DNA of 64,000 nucleotides from positions 5,569,024 to 5,633,023 of the forward strand of contig OZ026598.1 of assembly GCA_964020085.1 (NCBI GenBank). Reading direction: 5' to 3'. The stretch comes from Micromussa lordhowensis. Its lineage: Eukaryota; Cnidaria; Anthozoa; Scleractinia; Lobophylliidae. The notes below the pieces were generated by a model, which ran no database searches, was not told the origin of the DNA, and saw nothing but the letters and a program-made list of their open reading frames with translations. Position numbers and translations under genes: made by a program. Shown here piece by piece: positions 18,101 to 28,600 of this stretch. Each line of letters begins with the position of its first letter. Position 1 is the stretch's first letter.

Positions 18101-21100
18101 AGCAGTGGAAGCCACCATCGCCTCTTCTCAAGGATCACCACTGGGAAGACGGAGGTCGTTTGGCAAAGCCCATACCCCTCCTGAGGTCCGCAGGTCAAAT
18201 GTTCTGCAGGATGGTGGTGGCCAGAAGGTACATGTAGCTGAAAAGAAGTCAAGTCCTTCAGATGCAGTCACTGATGGTAGTCCAGTGGCAGAAAGGAAAA
18301 TCAGTGCACCTGCTAATTTGGTGCAAAGTACAGCACAAAAACCACAAGAGCAAAAATTTTACATTCCACCTGATGAAGAGCAACCTGTCAAACCTGGCCA
18401 AGAACGGTCTTATACGCCTCCACTGTCCAGGAGTGATAAAATTCAGGTATCAGATGCTATGCCTGTCAAGCAGAGTGTTGGGATGTCGCAGCTTGCCAAG
18501 TCTGCCTCGGACCCAAATATGCTAGTGGCAAAAAATGAGTTCGCAGGGAGCAATAAACACGAGGCTGTCTCAAAGCGTAATAGTCATGAGGATGAAAATT
18601 GGTATATGGCTGGAATTCCAAGGTGTGTAAAATGCTTTCAGTGTTTTTGGTCAACTCTTCTCAAAGTTCCACAGGCTGGGTATTGTGCAGTTCCAGAAAA
18701 TATCCATACTCTAGCTACCACAGAAGGGATTGGAATTTCTTGGGGGCGTGGCGGTTTTTTAAGACCAAAAAAAAGTTAAAGAAATACATGAAGCTTACAG
18801 ATCGACTACTCTAACCAAAGCCACCTGACAAAATTTTCTACAAATTTAACGAATGAAAATCGTGGAGGTTACGAATAGTTTTGCAATAAATTATCCAAAA
18901 TAACCACAAATGTGCTGCCTTTGTAATGTACAGATTGATTACATGGATACCTCCATAATTTTTATTCATTAAATTTGTGGACAATTTTGTCGGGTGGCCT
19001 TGGTTGGAGTAGTCGCACTGTAAATGGAATTTCCAGAAGGGCTGGGGGTGGGGGGTCTTTCCATGGGCCTGGGAGGTCTGGATATTTTCTGGAGACATTA
19101 ACAGATGTCTGTGGTTGCATGCTTAATTACCATATTCTCTTTCTCAAAGATACAGAATGAAACATGACTGACTGAAAATTGCTGCGGTGCTGCATGTATA
19201 TATAGTGGAGGCTAACTTTGCCTTAGATTGGTTGTTCAATGGGAGAGATGTAAAGCTAGCAAAACTGATGAGATGCAGGATTCCGCTTTATCAGTCAAAA
19301 AGTAGATGTAGATGTATTATCATATGTCATTATTAGCAAGAAATCTTTCATTGCAAGTTATTTTTAGTATCCGACTATCATCATTGATAATGGCGATGAT
19401 GATGGCGAGGCGAGCGTGGCCTAGTGGTAGGGCGCTGGACTTGTAATCCAGAGTTCCCGGGTTCAAATCCTCCTCCCTTCCACTGGATAGATTTGTCTTC
19501 GGTGGCCCCGAATTCAACTCCTCCACGCTTTGTAAATAGTCAACTGGTCAGCCTCCCACCAGTTGGGATTCTTAACTTGTTATGTTTAATTTGTATCATA
19601 TTTGTTTGTTACGTGCATTTGATCATATTCACGTGGAATTTGTGCGATATAAATGTTAATTATTATTACCTATTTTTTTTTATTGCCAGCAGCATATAAC
19701 ACAGTGTTGTTTTCCTTTAGGGAGTTTGTGACTGAGATGTTAGAGAAATCAGAAGAGGGATCATTTTTTGTGCGCGACAGTCAAAGTAGACCTGGCTTCT
19801 ATGCCTTGACCATGCGGGTTCCTGAGGAGGCCAATCCCAGTGGCTTTGGAAACTTTCTGATTGCTAAAGTCAAAGATGGCGTCATGATACAAGTAGGGTT
19901 TTTTGGATCTCATTATCCCAATGTTCTGTGGATTATTTATTGCGTCTGATCATAGAACATTACCGTTAGTTTGCTTTTACATAGGAGCTCAGATATAGTT
20001 ATATAAAAAATACAGTAGACAGACAGACACCTTTAGTTAGTTATAAAGCTCAGGGTAGTCCCTTCAGGAGCTAAAAGCAACCTGCTATCAACAGCTGGCA
20101 AGCCTAGGAGCGGTCCCAAAAAGCATAGCTTCAGTCTTTTTAGCATTAATAAAAAGACTATTTCTAAAAAGCCAGCGTTCAATTTTGAGCAGTTCTTCAT
20201 AGAGTTTCATTTCAATAGTGGAAACTTGGGGGGGCGAAAACGAAAACCCTTCTTACCTGCAGCCCATTCATATGGCCACTTATTACACTGTACAGCAACG
20301 GGTTGGTGGGGGTGGGGGACTCCCATATTAAATGAGGACGGGGTTGCTCGTCAGAAATTTTGAAAAGAGGTACCAAGATCCCGTTTTGTGGGCTTGGCTT
20401 GAAATTGGTTTTAACCCCTAAGAGGTATGATGCCAATTCTAAAGCAACATATTACCTGGCACTGACATATTATTTTAGCTCAATGCGCTAAAAGGTACAA
20501 CCAAAAGCTCCTGCTGTGGGACCTTTGAGGCCGAACAACCTAAGAGGTACCAAATACGCTTTTAACTCCTAAAACGTATGACGAGCACCCCCATCCCTTT
20601 TATATGACCCCCCCCCCCCCCCACACCGAGGTTACAGCCATGTGTTTGGCCTGATAGAATAGTTTGCTTAGTCATAACCTTATTATGAACCCTTTCTTAT
20701 AAAGGTTGGGCACCATTTGTAGGGGGGGGGGGGGGTATCAGTATCCCGCATCCTATTAATTTTTGGCCTAAATATCTTGTATCCCTTTAATTCCAATTGC
20801 AACAATGAACAAATTTCCTACTTTAAAACCTGTTTTATCTGATCTCCATTAATTTATGTCCCCCAAATATCAATTTTTATTTTATATCCAGTTTATTTCT
20901 TACCTAAATATCCTGTATCCCAAAAGCCCCTAATAAGGCCCTCAAAGGTAGTGGTATTAACAGTGGAAGTTCTTGTTCAATTTGTAAATTAAAATACAGC
21001 TGTGTTGTCAACAGGGTTTTGACAGGGTGTTACCTGATGTCACATCTCTAGTGGAACATTACTCCAGATTCGCAGATGGCCTTCCATGCAAACTGTTGAT

Positions 21101-21212
21101 TGCTGGATCTAACGTCCTGTGTGAGGATGAGGAGTATATGAACATTGTTCCATCAGATCCTGATTATCAAAGTTTATCAGATTTCACTGCCATCATGGCA
21201 GAATTAAAGTAA
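9050..21212 (+). CDS. SH2D5-like: PTB-SH2 adaptor protein, SH2D5-like
   Basis: This is a predicted cytoplasmic tyrosine-signalling adaptor. Eight exons keep phase: 9050-9289, 11546-11656, 13139-13213, 14992-15138, 15743-15883, 17970-18622, 19721-19892 and 21015-21212, giving 578 residues. A basic N-terminus (MFKRRRNK) leads into a PTB/PID domain at about 81-235, beginning YVGTFAVS. A disordered Pro/Ser-rich linker covers about 240-445. An SH2 domain of tensin-like flavour covers about 449-545, with WYM, then GSFFVRDS where R474 is the expected phosphotyrosine-binding Arg, ending LPCKLLI. The C-tail has EDEEYMNIV (Y554, a GRB2-type Y-x-N site) and DPDYQSL. PTB before SH2 fits SH2D5 or SHC; the SH2 favours SH2D5. 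The start is the first ATG of the frame; no upstream exon was sought successfully. The stop overlaps a donor-like GTAAGA, but AATAAA follows 110 bp later. Confidence 0.87.
11136..11275. repeat. Hairpin MITE (intron 1 of the PTB-SH2 gene)
   Basis: Two arms of roughly 55 bp are near-perfect inverted copies around a centre containing CTCGCCCTGCGGGCTCGTC. The arms include TTATTAGACGTTTTGGTGTG and its complement. There is no coding content. Confidence 0.65.
11898..12185 (-). repeat. Dispersed repeat, copy B (inverted relative to 5095-5325)
   Basis: It contains the reverse complement of copy A, from the ATCCAGATATGGTCATGATG block through AACAATTATCCTGCTCAATC. A terminal hairpin (CGTCTGATTTTAGGCC / GGCTAAAATCAGACG) is included. 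It lies in intron 2 of the PTB-SH2 gene. Confidence 0.7.
12890..13030. repeat. Hairpin MITE
   Basis: AATTTGAAATTAATTTGC, then GAGTTTTTCAAAAAGCTGAAAT, pair with their inverted copies on the far side of a centre reading CTCGCCAAAGCGGCCCC. It lies immediately before exon 3 of the PTB-SH2 gene. No ORF is present. Confidence 0.6.
13378..14869. mobile_element. Mutator-like (MULE-type) DNA element, 1492 bp
   Basis: Terminal inverted repeats of about 93 bp (13378-13470 and 14776-14869) are nearly identical over their outer 70 bp, starting TAGCCTGCGAACGC. A perfect 9-bp target duplication, CATGTTAAG, flanks the element (13369-13377 and 14870-14878). Long TIRs with 9-bp duplications are the hallmark of Mutator-like elements. 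The interior carries a minus-strand ORF without recognisable transposase motifs, so this copy is probably non-autonomous. It sits in intron 3 of the PTB-SH2 gene. Confidence 0.85.
13715..14110 (-). CDS. Hypothetical ORF inside the Mutator-like element
   Basis: An open frame of 131 codons from ATG runs on the minus strand between the inverted repeats; the frame stays open 23 codons further upstream without an ATG. The product begins MSEQTKEGIKQYIELEKHN and is basic and Tyr-rich in its first half. No zinc-binding, DDE or other known motif was recognised. It may be a captured host fragment, a relic or a chance frame. Whether it is expressed cannot be judged from sequence. Confidence 0.25.
   Translation of the reverse strand: MSEQTKEGIKQYIELEKHNLDQIYICKQHKNVSRQTYNFLEVKLRRLRRKTYEDKYDIRDKNLHTVLAHSFNQTAGPSVIWEILFDFIFNFSYSVQSSFVAKQTIITFGAANGGKIAPDVDGQIDFSSTQN
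15165..15472. repeat. Composite MITE with terminal hairpin (family also at 23158 and 45847)
   Basis: It starts with AAAACTGGATCATTGGATAA and GGCTTAGCCATCATGGGCTA and ends in a hairpin whose arms read ACAATTATTCCACTCGC and GTGGAATAATTGT around GGCGCTATGCGCC. The same start recurs at 23158-23220 and 45847-45900, and the same hairpin at 46613-46735. It lies in intron 4 of the PTB-SH2 gene. Confidence 0.65.
16352..17782. mobile_element. Inverted-repeat element, about 1.43 kb (intron 5 of the PTB-SH2 gene)
   Basis: GGGTCCAAACACTCTATCAG at the left end matches CTGATAGAGTGTTTGGGGCC at the right end as inverted repeats of about 20 bp. No target duplication was resolved and no transposase was recognised. 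Short ORFs inside have no identifiable content. Confidence 0.5.
18813..19024. repeat. Inverted-repeat MITE, copy 1 (family shared with 51093-51347)
   Basis: The arms read CCACCTGACAAAATTTTCTAC / GACAATTTTGTCGGGTGGCC with AATTTAACGAATGAAAATCG further in. A diverged copy with the same arms and the same CAGTCGCACTGTAAAT end lies at 51093-51347. It is in intron 6 of the PTB-SH2 gene. Confidence 0.65.
19408..19676 (+). repeat. tRNA-derived SINE
   Basis: The head has a tRNA-like A box (TGGCCTAGTGGTAGGGCGC), an anticodon-arm-like GGACTTGTAATCCAG and a B box (GGGTTCAAATCC). A non-tRNA body follows, containing TTTGTAAATAGTCAACTGG and CCACCAGTTGGGATTC, and the unit ends in an AT-rich ATAAATGTTAATTATTATTA tail. 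It is in intron 6 of the PTB-SH2 gene, 44 bp before exon 7. Confidence 0.75.
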
Positions 21213-21321
21213 GAAAATTGCCAAGACTTACTCTATTATTTATCCACAGCCTGTGAAAATAACATTTCTGTAAATTTTTTTTTTCACTGGTGAAAAACAT
21301 GCTGCTTTATGTTGTTGTATA

Positions 21322-21327
21322 AATAAA
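21322..21327 (+). terminator. Probable polyadenylation signal of the PTB-SH2 gene
   Basis: AATAAA lies 110 bp after the TAA stop codon, within AAATAAATAA. It supports the eighth exon as terminal even though the stop codon overlaps a donor-like GTAAGA. Confidence 0.5.
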
Positions 21328-21483
21328 TAAGTGTATCTGCGATACTAAACCAGGGCCATACATAGTGGTGGGGAGGGGGATTGCCCCCACCAGGGAAACT
21401 AAATATATTTTTTTCTAACATAGTGTTTGATTCCTTGTAGCTATATTGATCCGAAATCTCAAGGAAACCAACTAATTGACTGA

Positions 21484-21540
21484 AAAATCTTCCTTTAATG
21501 TAAATTCCAAAATTTGGAATTTACATTAAAGGAAGATTTT
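21484..21540. repeat. Perfect 57-bp palindrome
   Basis: Two 28-nt arms, from AAAATCTTCC to its complement GGAAGATTTT, are exact reverse complements around a single central base. It lies about 270 bp after the PTB-SH2 stop codon. Confidence 0.9.
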
Positions 21541-23559
21541 CTAATTATTTAATAATTATTTTGGAAAATCTTTTGAGTCAAAAGCCAGTATGAGAAACAT
21601 ACAGTTGACACGTGTTTCTTGCCAACGACAGAAGATCGATTAAGTGGCCTGGCTATGCTGTTAATTCATCGCGGAACAGACTTCATTCCCATGCTAAAAG
21701 ATCTATGACATGAAGTAAAATTGGAGAATTGAAGAATCTAGAACAGCCTAATATAGACTCATTTTTGAGACTTGGTATTCTGATTCTGAAACCTGCAATT
21801 TTAGATAAGAAGGCTTTCAACCCATTTTTGAAACCATCTATACAAAGTGTTAAACGGCTGTTCACAGTATAGCTGGAGTTAAAGATGGTATATAAATCAT
21901 CATTGTCTAGCAGAGACCTCAGGGGCAATAGACATTGTGTGACATAGGTCTTAGAGGCAACCTGTGTAGGGCTGAAAACAAAACGTCCAACTAGAAACCC
22001 TGTCTGTATGTACGGGAGACCCCTGTGAAGGTGTGTGGAGTTTGCCCCCGCAGACAAAAAAAGTCTAGATGCAGCCCTGCAAACAGTTCTCAAAAGAGTC
22101 TGTGAGTAAACATTGTACGTTACAATAGTACCTTTTCATCATTTATCAAGGATAGATGTGTCCTAATGATCTCAATTATGCAATAACTCTTTGGTAATAT
22201 GCAATTCAAAACAGACATTTCAAGTTCCTAGATTTTGAGTCAGATGATTTTGTTCTCCATCCTATCCAGAGGAGCAGAAGGAAAATAATAATATAAATAG
22301 TACAAATACTAACTGTGGAACCAGAAATTGTGATCTTCAGTCATAAAAAGAGATTATATTCTTTTAGTATTATGTGTTGCTGGAAATTAACTTTCCGTGC
22401 CTCACATGGTGTCAATTTGTTTTTGGAGATGTATATTTATTATTTATAAATATTGATTAATTTATTGATTTTTGAATGACACTGTACGTCACTATACGAA
22501 ATGTCACTATACGAAACACAACGAAATGTAACGCGACATAGTGTCAGGTCGCGTCACATCTCAAAGAGGGGAAAGGAAAAGATAGGAAAGCAGTGCTTTT
22601 GCCACCAGAAATTTTACAATATCTTCGTCAATGTGACACCCAAAGAGCTAAGCATTTCACTAATTACTGTACTAAGTTTCACAAGCTCCTTTACTGTTTT
22701 TTACTATTCAGGACTATTTATCATGTCAACTGCCTTTCGTTCGCAAAGTCACATGGTAAAATGCCAATGAGGCAAGGGTAAACAAAAATATCAGCAAAGA
22801 TGACCATGTACTTTAATATTTATAATGATAATAATGATAACAATTATACTGATTTAATTATCAAAAAATAATATATTTGGTATTAATTTAAACCTAGCGA
22901 ATAATTTATAGCTTCTGCTTTTTCTTCTCATAGTAAGTCAATAATTATTAATTCATATTAATAGCGAGTTTGATTATTTGTAATTAATAGGTATCTGTAA
23001 TGCCAAAATTTTCTTTGCTATCAATACCATCAATACATGTATACAATATTAATTAATTTGTTAGAAAAGGATATGCAAATATAGTCTACAAAAACCGCAT
23101 CAATTTTGTAATAAAGTTCTCAAATTAGGGCAAATCAGTGTGCCATATGTTGTTTTTTCATGGATCATTGGATAATGCAATTCGAGAGTTTTCATTGGCT
23201 TAGCCATCATGGGCTATTTGTTAATTACAACATAGATAGGACCCTGCGTGCGCTCTGATTGGTCAAAAACCCATGTTTTATCAGAGTATAAAACATTGAA
23301 AAAGCGTGTTTTATTATTGCGACTGTTCACGTGACGGAAAACACAGTGAGACTTGTGTTCTCAACAACAGGGGTCGTATTCTTTTTTCGGGTTAAAAATT
23401 CAAGCACTATCCATGACAATTTTGCAAAGACTCTGTCCAGTAAAAAAAAATACCATTGGAACGTTCAAGTTTAAGGGACACCTTCCAGATTTATAGTTAT
23501 TCAAGAGACCACATGACGAAAATATCAACCTCTTACTAACCGAGCGCGAAAGCCATGTT

Positions 23560-23624
23560 GGGGAATATTGGCCCGAAGTTCCGAGCGCAGCGAGGTTTGT
23601 ACCGACCGAAGGCCAATATTCCCC
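23560..23624. repeat. Small hairpin
   Basis: GGGGAATATTGGCC and GGCCAATATTCCCC form a 14-bp stem around a 37-base loop that includes the small inverted pair GAGCGCAGCGAGG. This is typical of MITE centres in this window. Confidence 0.55.
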
Positions 23625-23719
23625 AGTACGGCTCGAGCAGGCGACCAATTCCGAGAACATCGTGGCGTAGAGAAAGACGCCAAAAACGCATCTAAACCAA
23701 ATTATCTTGTAATACTTCT

Positions 23720-23761
<42 letters not shown>

Positions 23762-23999
23762 GTATATAACGGCCACCCTCGAGACTTAAGGAACTGCTGG
23801 TCGCTCAATACTGGTCGCCGGTACAGGATCACTTAAGGTAATTCTTTAGTATTGCATTGCGCATCCCTACTGCGCACGATCTTCGCGTCATAAGCGCGCG
23901 CACCTTAAAACACTCACTAGGTGTGGTTCGCGACTGGCTCTTTACATCAGCACATTACGGACAACGATACCAAACGCTCGAATTATCAGCTTACAGTAG

Positions 24000-24061
24000 C
24001 TTTGTACAAGTTATTTCTTTATATGTGACGCTTTGTACAAGTTATTTCTTTATATGTGACG
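24000..24061. repeat. 31-bp exact tandem duplication
   Basis: A 31-bp unit starting CTTTGTACAAGTTATTTC and ending TATGTGACG occurs twice head to tail without differences, suggesting recent slippage or unequal exchange. Confidence 0.85.
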
Positions 24062-25168
24062 ATGAATAGCATTTTAAACACAATAAAATACCACACAAAA
24101 TGACATGTGGCGTAGTGTCCCTTCAAGAGTGGCTGTTTAAGGCGGGGGTAAACGTGAAGGCTGTTTTGACGTCGCTTAACACGGCCTTTCTGCCAACATC
24201 TCGGTCACGTTTCAAGCGACACTAAATCTCTCTGCTTATCTCATTAACCACTGTTTGGCGGTTTTGTGTAAATTTTTGGGTGATTTTTGGCCATTTTGGG
24301 AAAGAGATATTTTTTCTCAAAGAATAGGTTAAATTGAGGAAAATATGAAATGTTGAAGATTTGATGGATTTGGAAAATTGAAATTTGAAGTGAAGAATTA
24401 GTAGACGGATACCAAACAGTCCCCTAGCAACCTGAGGCTCTCTTTTGCGGGAGTCAACTGTCTGGTAGTGTTTCCAACCCATCTTAATCCTAACAATTTC
24501 CTTTTTATATCACTTCAAATTTCACGCCTATTCATGTTTAGCCCCGCCTTAATACAGGTAAAAATAACAAAGAAAGACAAACATAGGACTGCTACAGGGT
24601 GGTCGCGGCCGCTAAACAGAGGTGGCCGCCTAATACAAGTAACAAATACCGCGTTTGAATGAGCGAAAGATCTGACTTTGAAAACTGGCCGCTTAATAGA
24701 GGGTGGCGGCCGTTACTTAATTTTTTAACTTTTATCTATTTATCATTGTCATGTATTTAGGTTTTAATTAGGTATTGTATTTTGACTCTGAAAAGCCCCT
24801 TGGGGACGAGCCAATTATTAAAAAAAAAAAAAAAAAAAAAATATACAGGTTTTACTGTATTTATCACTGGCTATCCTTGTAATGTGATTGGTTCTCAGCG
24901 GTGCGATTTATTCACGAATCACACTATCTTTTGCTCTAAATCACATCTTTTTCTCAGCCAATGAGAATGGGAGAGTAAAACAAAACGATCAGATTTTAAG
25001 GCTTTTTTAAGCTCACCAATCACATTACAGGAAAATAAAAGACAAAAAAAGCCATTGTTTGGCAAATTTGGCAACTTGATTCAATAAATATTGCTTGTTA
25101 CTGTATTTAGGCTATTAAATTGTGCGATTTAAAGATGGATCTAATAAATTGGTAATTGAACTTCGGGT

Positions 25169-25274
25169 CGTGCAATTTTGGTCTGAAATCATACTTGTGA
25201 TTTCAAATCTAACTCGCGCTGCGCGCTCGTTCGATTTTGAAATCACGCGTATGATTTCAGACCAAATTGCGCTC
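25169..25274. repeat. Hairpin MITE upstream of GSTK1
   Basis: Arms reading TGCAATTTTGGTCTGAAATC and its complement surround a centre CTCGCGCTGCGCGCTCG. It is about 420 bp upstream of the GSTK1 start codon. Confidence 0.6.
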
Positions 25275-25690
25275 CAATCAGTTCAATTATTTATCAGAGT
25301 CTGAGAAAAACTGCACAGATGCGTTTATAGCCTGCGTAGCAGACGAGCGAGCAAACGAGCGCACCTGGGTGAACAAATCGGGTGAGGGGAGGTGGTGAGC
25401 AAAAACAAAAAGAGAAGGGGGAAGGGGTAGGAAGGAAAGTGCCGCTTATTTTTCGCACTCGCTCGTAGTTTCGTTCCCTTCCCTTCGCGTACTTCGCGTA
25501 AGTTACGGCCTGTTGGAAAGAGTTTTAAAACAAACGAAGCCAAGTTTCATCGGAGATCGAGTATTTACTTCTGGCCACTTCCCCGGGAAAAAGTAAAGTT
25601 TTCATCGTTTGCGAATATGTTGTCATATAATCAGCACGAATGTTCTCTTTATGATAACACCGCTGTGCAAGGCTGCATCTTCATTTCAAG

Positions 25691-28600
25691 ATGGCGGTAG
25701 CGAAAAGGACTGTGGAGTTGTTCTATGATGTTCTTTCGCCATATTCGTGGGTTGCTTTTGAGGTAAATTATAAAATATTTGTTACAAGTAGTAAGACTTC
25801 AGAATACCCGGTCACTTATTTGCATCTCATTGAATAAGAATAGCAACTATTGTTATATACCTGGTTCTTCAAACCACACCGACACAATGAAGTGGCCGGG
25901 TATTCTGAAGTTGCTCCAAACTGCACTCCAAAGAGTGTGAAACGTTTCCAAGGATTGCTTAAATAATCCTTGATATTTTGTTGAGAGCTGCAGTCTGCGA
26001 TCACGCTCCCCAGGGTAGTCAGTCGATAAAATTTAATACTGGGGACCGATCGTTTATTTCGTCCCATGGGGGCGGGGAGGGAGGGGGGGGGGGCGGAGAG
26101 GGGGGCGTGGTTTTCAAAAAAAATGTAGTGTTTCAAAACTGAACCACCCAAAATACATGTATTTTCAGATAAAAATCATACCCCCTTCCCAATTCTTATT
26201 TTAAAAATGTACCCCCTCCTGACGAGGCCATAAAAAATTATTCTCTCCTTCCGTCCTTACACATGCAGATTTTTGTCTTTTTTATTTAACATATCAATTA
26301 TCTTTTCTCTCATTCATTGTTTGTATTATTTTACATTGTTTACAATAAGTTTAGCTGTTTGTGTCTGTGAATAAAATTGTTTTATAACATAACATACCTG
26401 CTGGTCCTGCCTGATTCCTATTGAGCCATCATTATGGTAAAAATCTCTGTTTACTTACGGCCATGCACAAATAACATGATGTTTGCAGTTTTATTTTTGC
26501 TGCAAAATTTCTATCGAGTTTAGCTGCAAGTTCCTTTTTAAAGTGTTGGCAATGTGAACATTATGCTAAACAATTCAAACCCTACTTTGAGCAATTGACT
26601 TTTGTCAAGCTAAGATGGTTTACTAAAAGTTGAGTATTTTGACTTTGCCATTGAGTATTTTGGCTTTGTTTGCCTACATTTTCATTAATTTGAAGGAGTA
26701 AATTTTTCATTGACAACTTTGGGAACCAAATGAAGCGTTCTTGTTCAACTGTTGCTCCAACTGATTGTGGCATGTTTTTTGCCAAGAGCAACTCCTATGT
26801 TTCTCTCTTGCTTTCCAAACTTCTTGCATGCATCCATAACTCGATATACCCACACTAAGCATGAACCAATTCTTAAGTTTTTGTTTTTTTATAGTCTTAC
26901 ACACTAATACCACAGCGCATACTATCACTCCCACTTCTTAGCATGATTTTCTTCATCCATATTCATCACCTTGAGCTCTTCAGAATCTCTTGTTACAAAG
27001 GAAGCCATTTTGACTTGCTGGGTTGCTGAGCTACCACGCTGCGGTGGGCTATTGTTATTTCATTTTCATGTCAGTTATTGTCATTCAGGGCTCAACGTTG
27101 CGACCTGTGGGGTTGCCAATGCGACTGGATTTGGTCTGCTGGCGACCAACTTTTCATGTTTGGTCACCAGCCTGGCCACCGCGATTTCAAGTTATCATTT
27201 TATTTATTTATTTTTTCATTTCCTAAGATCCATGACGAAATGAATGAATGTTAATTGTAAACCACAAGGAATGCACAGACGATGTAATGTCTTATCAGTT
27301 TCATGTACAAAGCCGTTTAAACTGCCTTTGCTATATAATTACTATTAAGATATCAGTTATATACATGTTTGGTTGAAAGTATTCCGGAAGTGTCATTTGT
27401 TCCTAAAATGCGATTTTTTTGCAAAAAGAAAAATCATTTACCATTTATTTAAGAAATAAGATTTGTTTTCATGAATCGTAAACGGCCGAAACGCAAACCT
27501 CAGACACGAGCATTAGCATTTTGTTTGTTTTCTGTAGATATCGGATTTCTCCTTGTCTCGCTGAAACACGAAAAAATTTCACATTCTCTCCAGTTAAAAT
27601 ATTTTTAGGTTTTCTAAAAAGCAGTTAGTATTTTTGTTATTTGAAGTAAATTGAACTTTTCTTCAATTAGGCAATGCATCTCAAGCTTTAACGAAAATCA
27701 CCCGCTTTTGACTTTCAACATTTATTCCCGCTTGCAATTATATTACCATATTTAGCACGTCGACACGCTTTGGCATTTTCCACCCGGCTCGACTCGTCAA
27801 GATGTGTTGAATAGATTCCTTCAAAGACTTCAACTTGAAATAAACTGCTTAAATGGCAAAAAAGAAAGATGATCAAACCAATTTGAATAAGGAAGGCGTA
27901 TTTCAGCGTTGAAATGTTTTGTTTTGTTTGCTTTGACTTACATTCAAATGTAACGTTTTGTTTGGTTTGGTTTGTACAGAAAATACAAGGAAGAGACTAA
28001 CAGCTTCCAAAAACGATTGATACAAGCTTACATGTTGTTCTGAACTCTTCCAATTCCCACCAGTTGTAAATTGAAATATTACGCACATGGAATTGGGTTG
28101 CAGTCGCCACACATACCTGCGTATTAAAACTATTAAAACATTTTCTTCCTGCGCTAAATATTTTTTTCATGTCAATGAAAAATAATGAAACAAAGCATAC
28201 AACATTAAGGGTTTTCTTTTTCGTACGTTTTTTCATCTTTTACTGCGGAAATTCTTAAGTAAAAATTTTTAACCCGAAGGGCCAAAATTTTTTGCCGACC
28301 TAAAAAATTGTGCTGGCGACCAAATCTAAAAACTTAGAAGCCAGCTGGCCCCTAGCTTTTTTTTCTAAAGTCGAGCCCTGTCATTGATTAATACTGATTA
28401 TTATCAAATTCATAGTAAACAATTAAATGCTGCACCAGCTAGTGAAGTTAGGTGATCGATAAATTCCATGAAATCTGTAAAACTGACAACAAGAAACTTT
28501 GCCAGCATGTGATTATCAACTTATTTTATTGCTTGAACATAATACTTAATTTCAATTTATCGATAGATATCCATTTTATTGAGTGGTTTTCTGATATCAA

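Larger units (their letters stand above)
21213..25690. other. Intergenic region between the PTB-SH2 gene and GSTK1
   Basis: No gene was recognised here. The first part is the 3' UTR of the PTB-SH2 gene. The rest contains a perfect 57-bp palindrome, a MITE fragment at 23158, a hairpin at 23560, a 31-bp tandem duplication at 24000, a poly-A run near 24820 and a hairpin at 25169. ORFs at 22501-22781 and 21683-22093 have no family motifs or splice context. Confidence 0.6.

Noticed and set aside
19408..19482. Functional tRNA-Thr (TGT) gene
   Set aside because: The acceptor stem does not pair and a SINE body follows directly; it is a tRNA-derived repeat.
20722..20735. Poly-G runs (also near 28621 and 60451) as possible G-quadruplex regulators
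   Set aside because: Single homopolymer runs are common slippage products and nothing nearby suggests a regulated gene.
22501..22781. Overlapping plus-strand ORFs after the PTB-SH2 gene
   Set aside because: No family motif, no phase-compatible junction to exon 8, and AATAAA already ends the transcript upstream.
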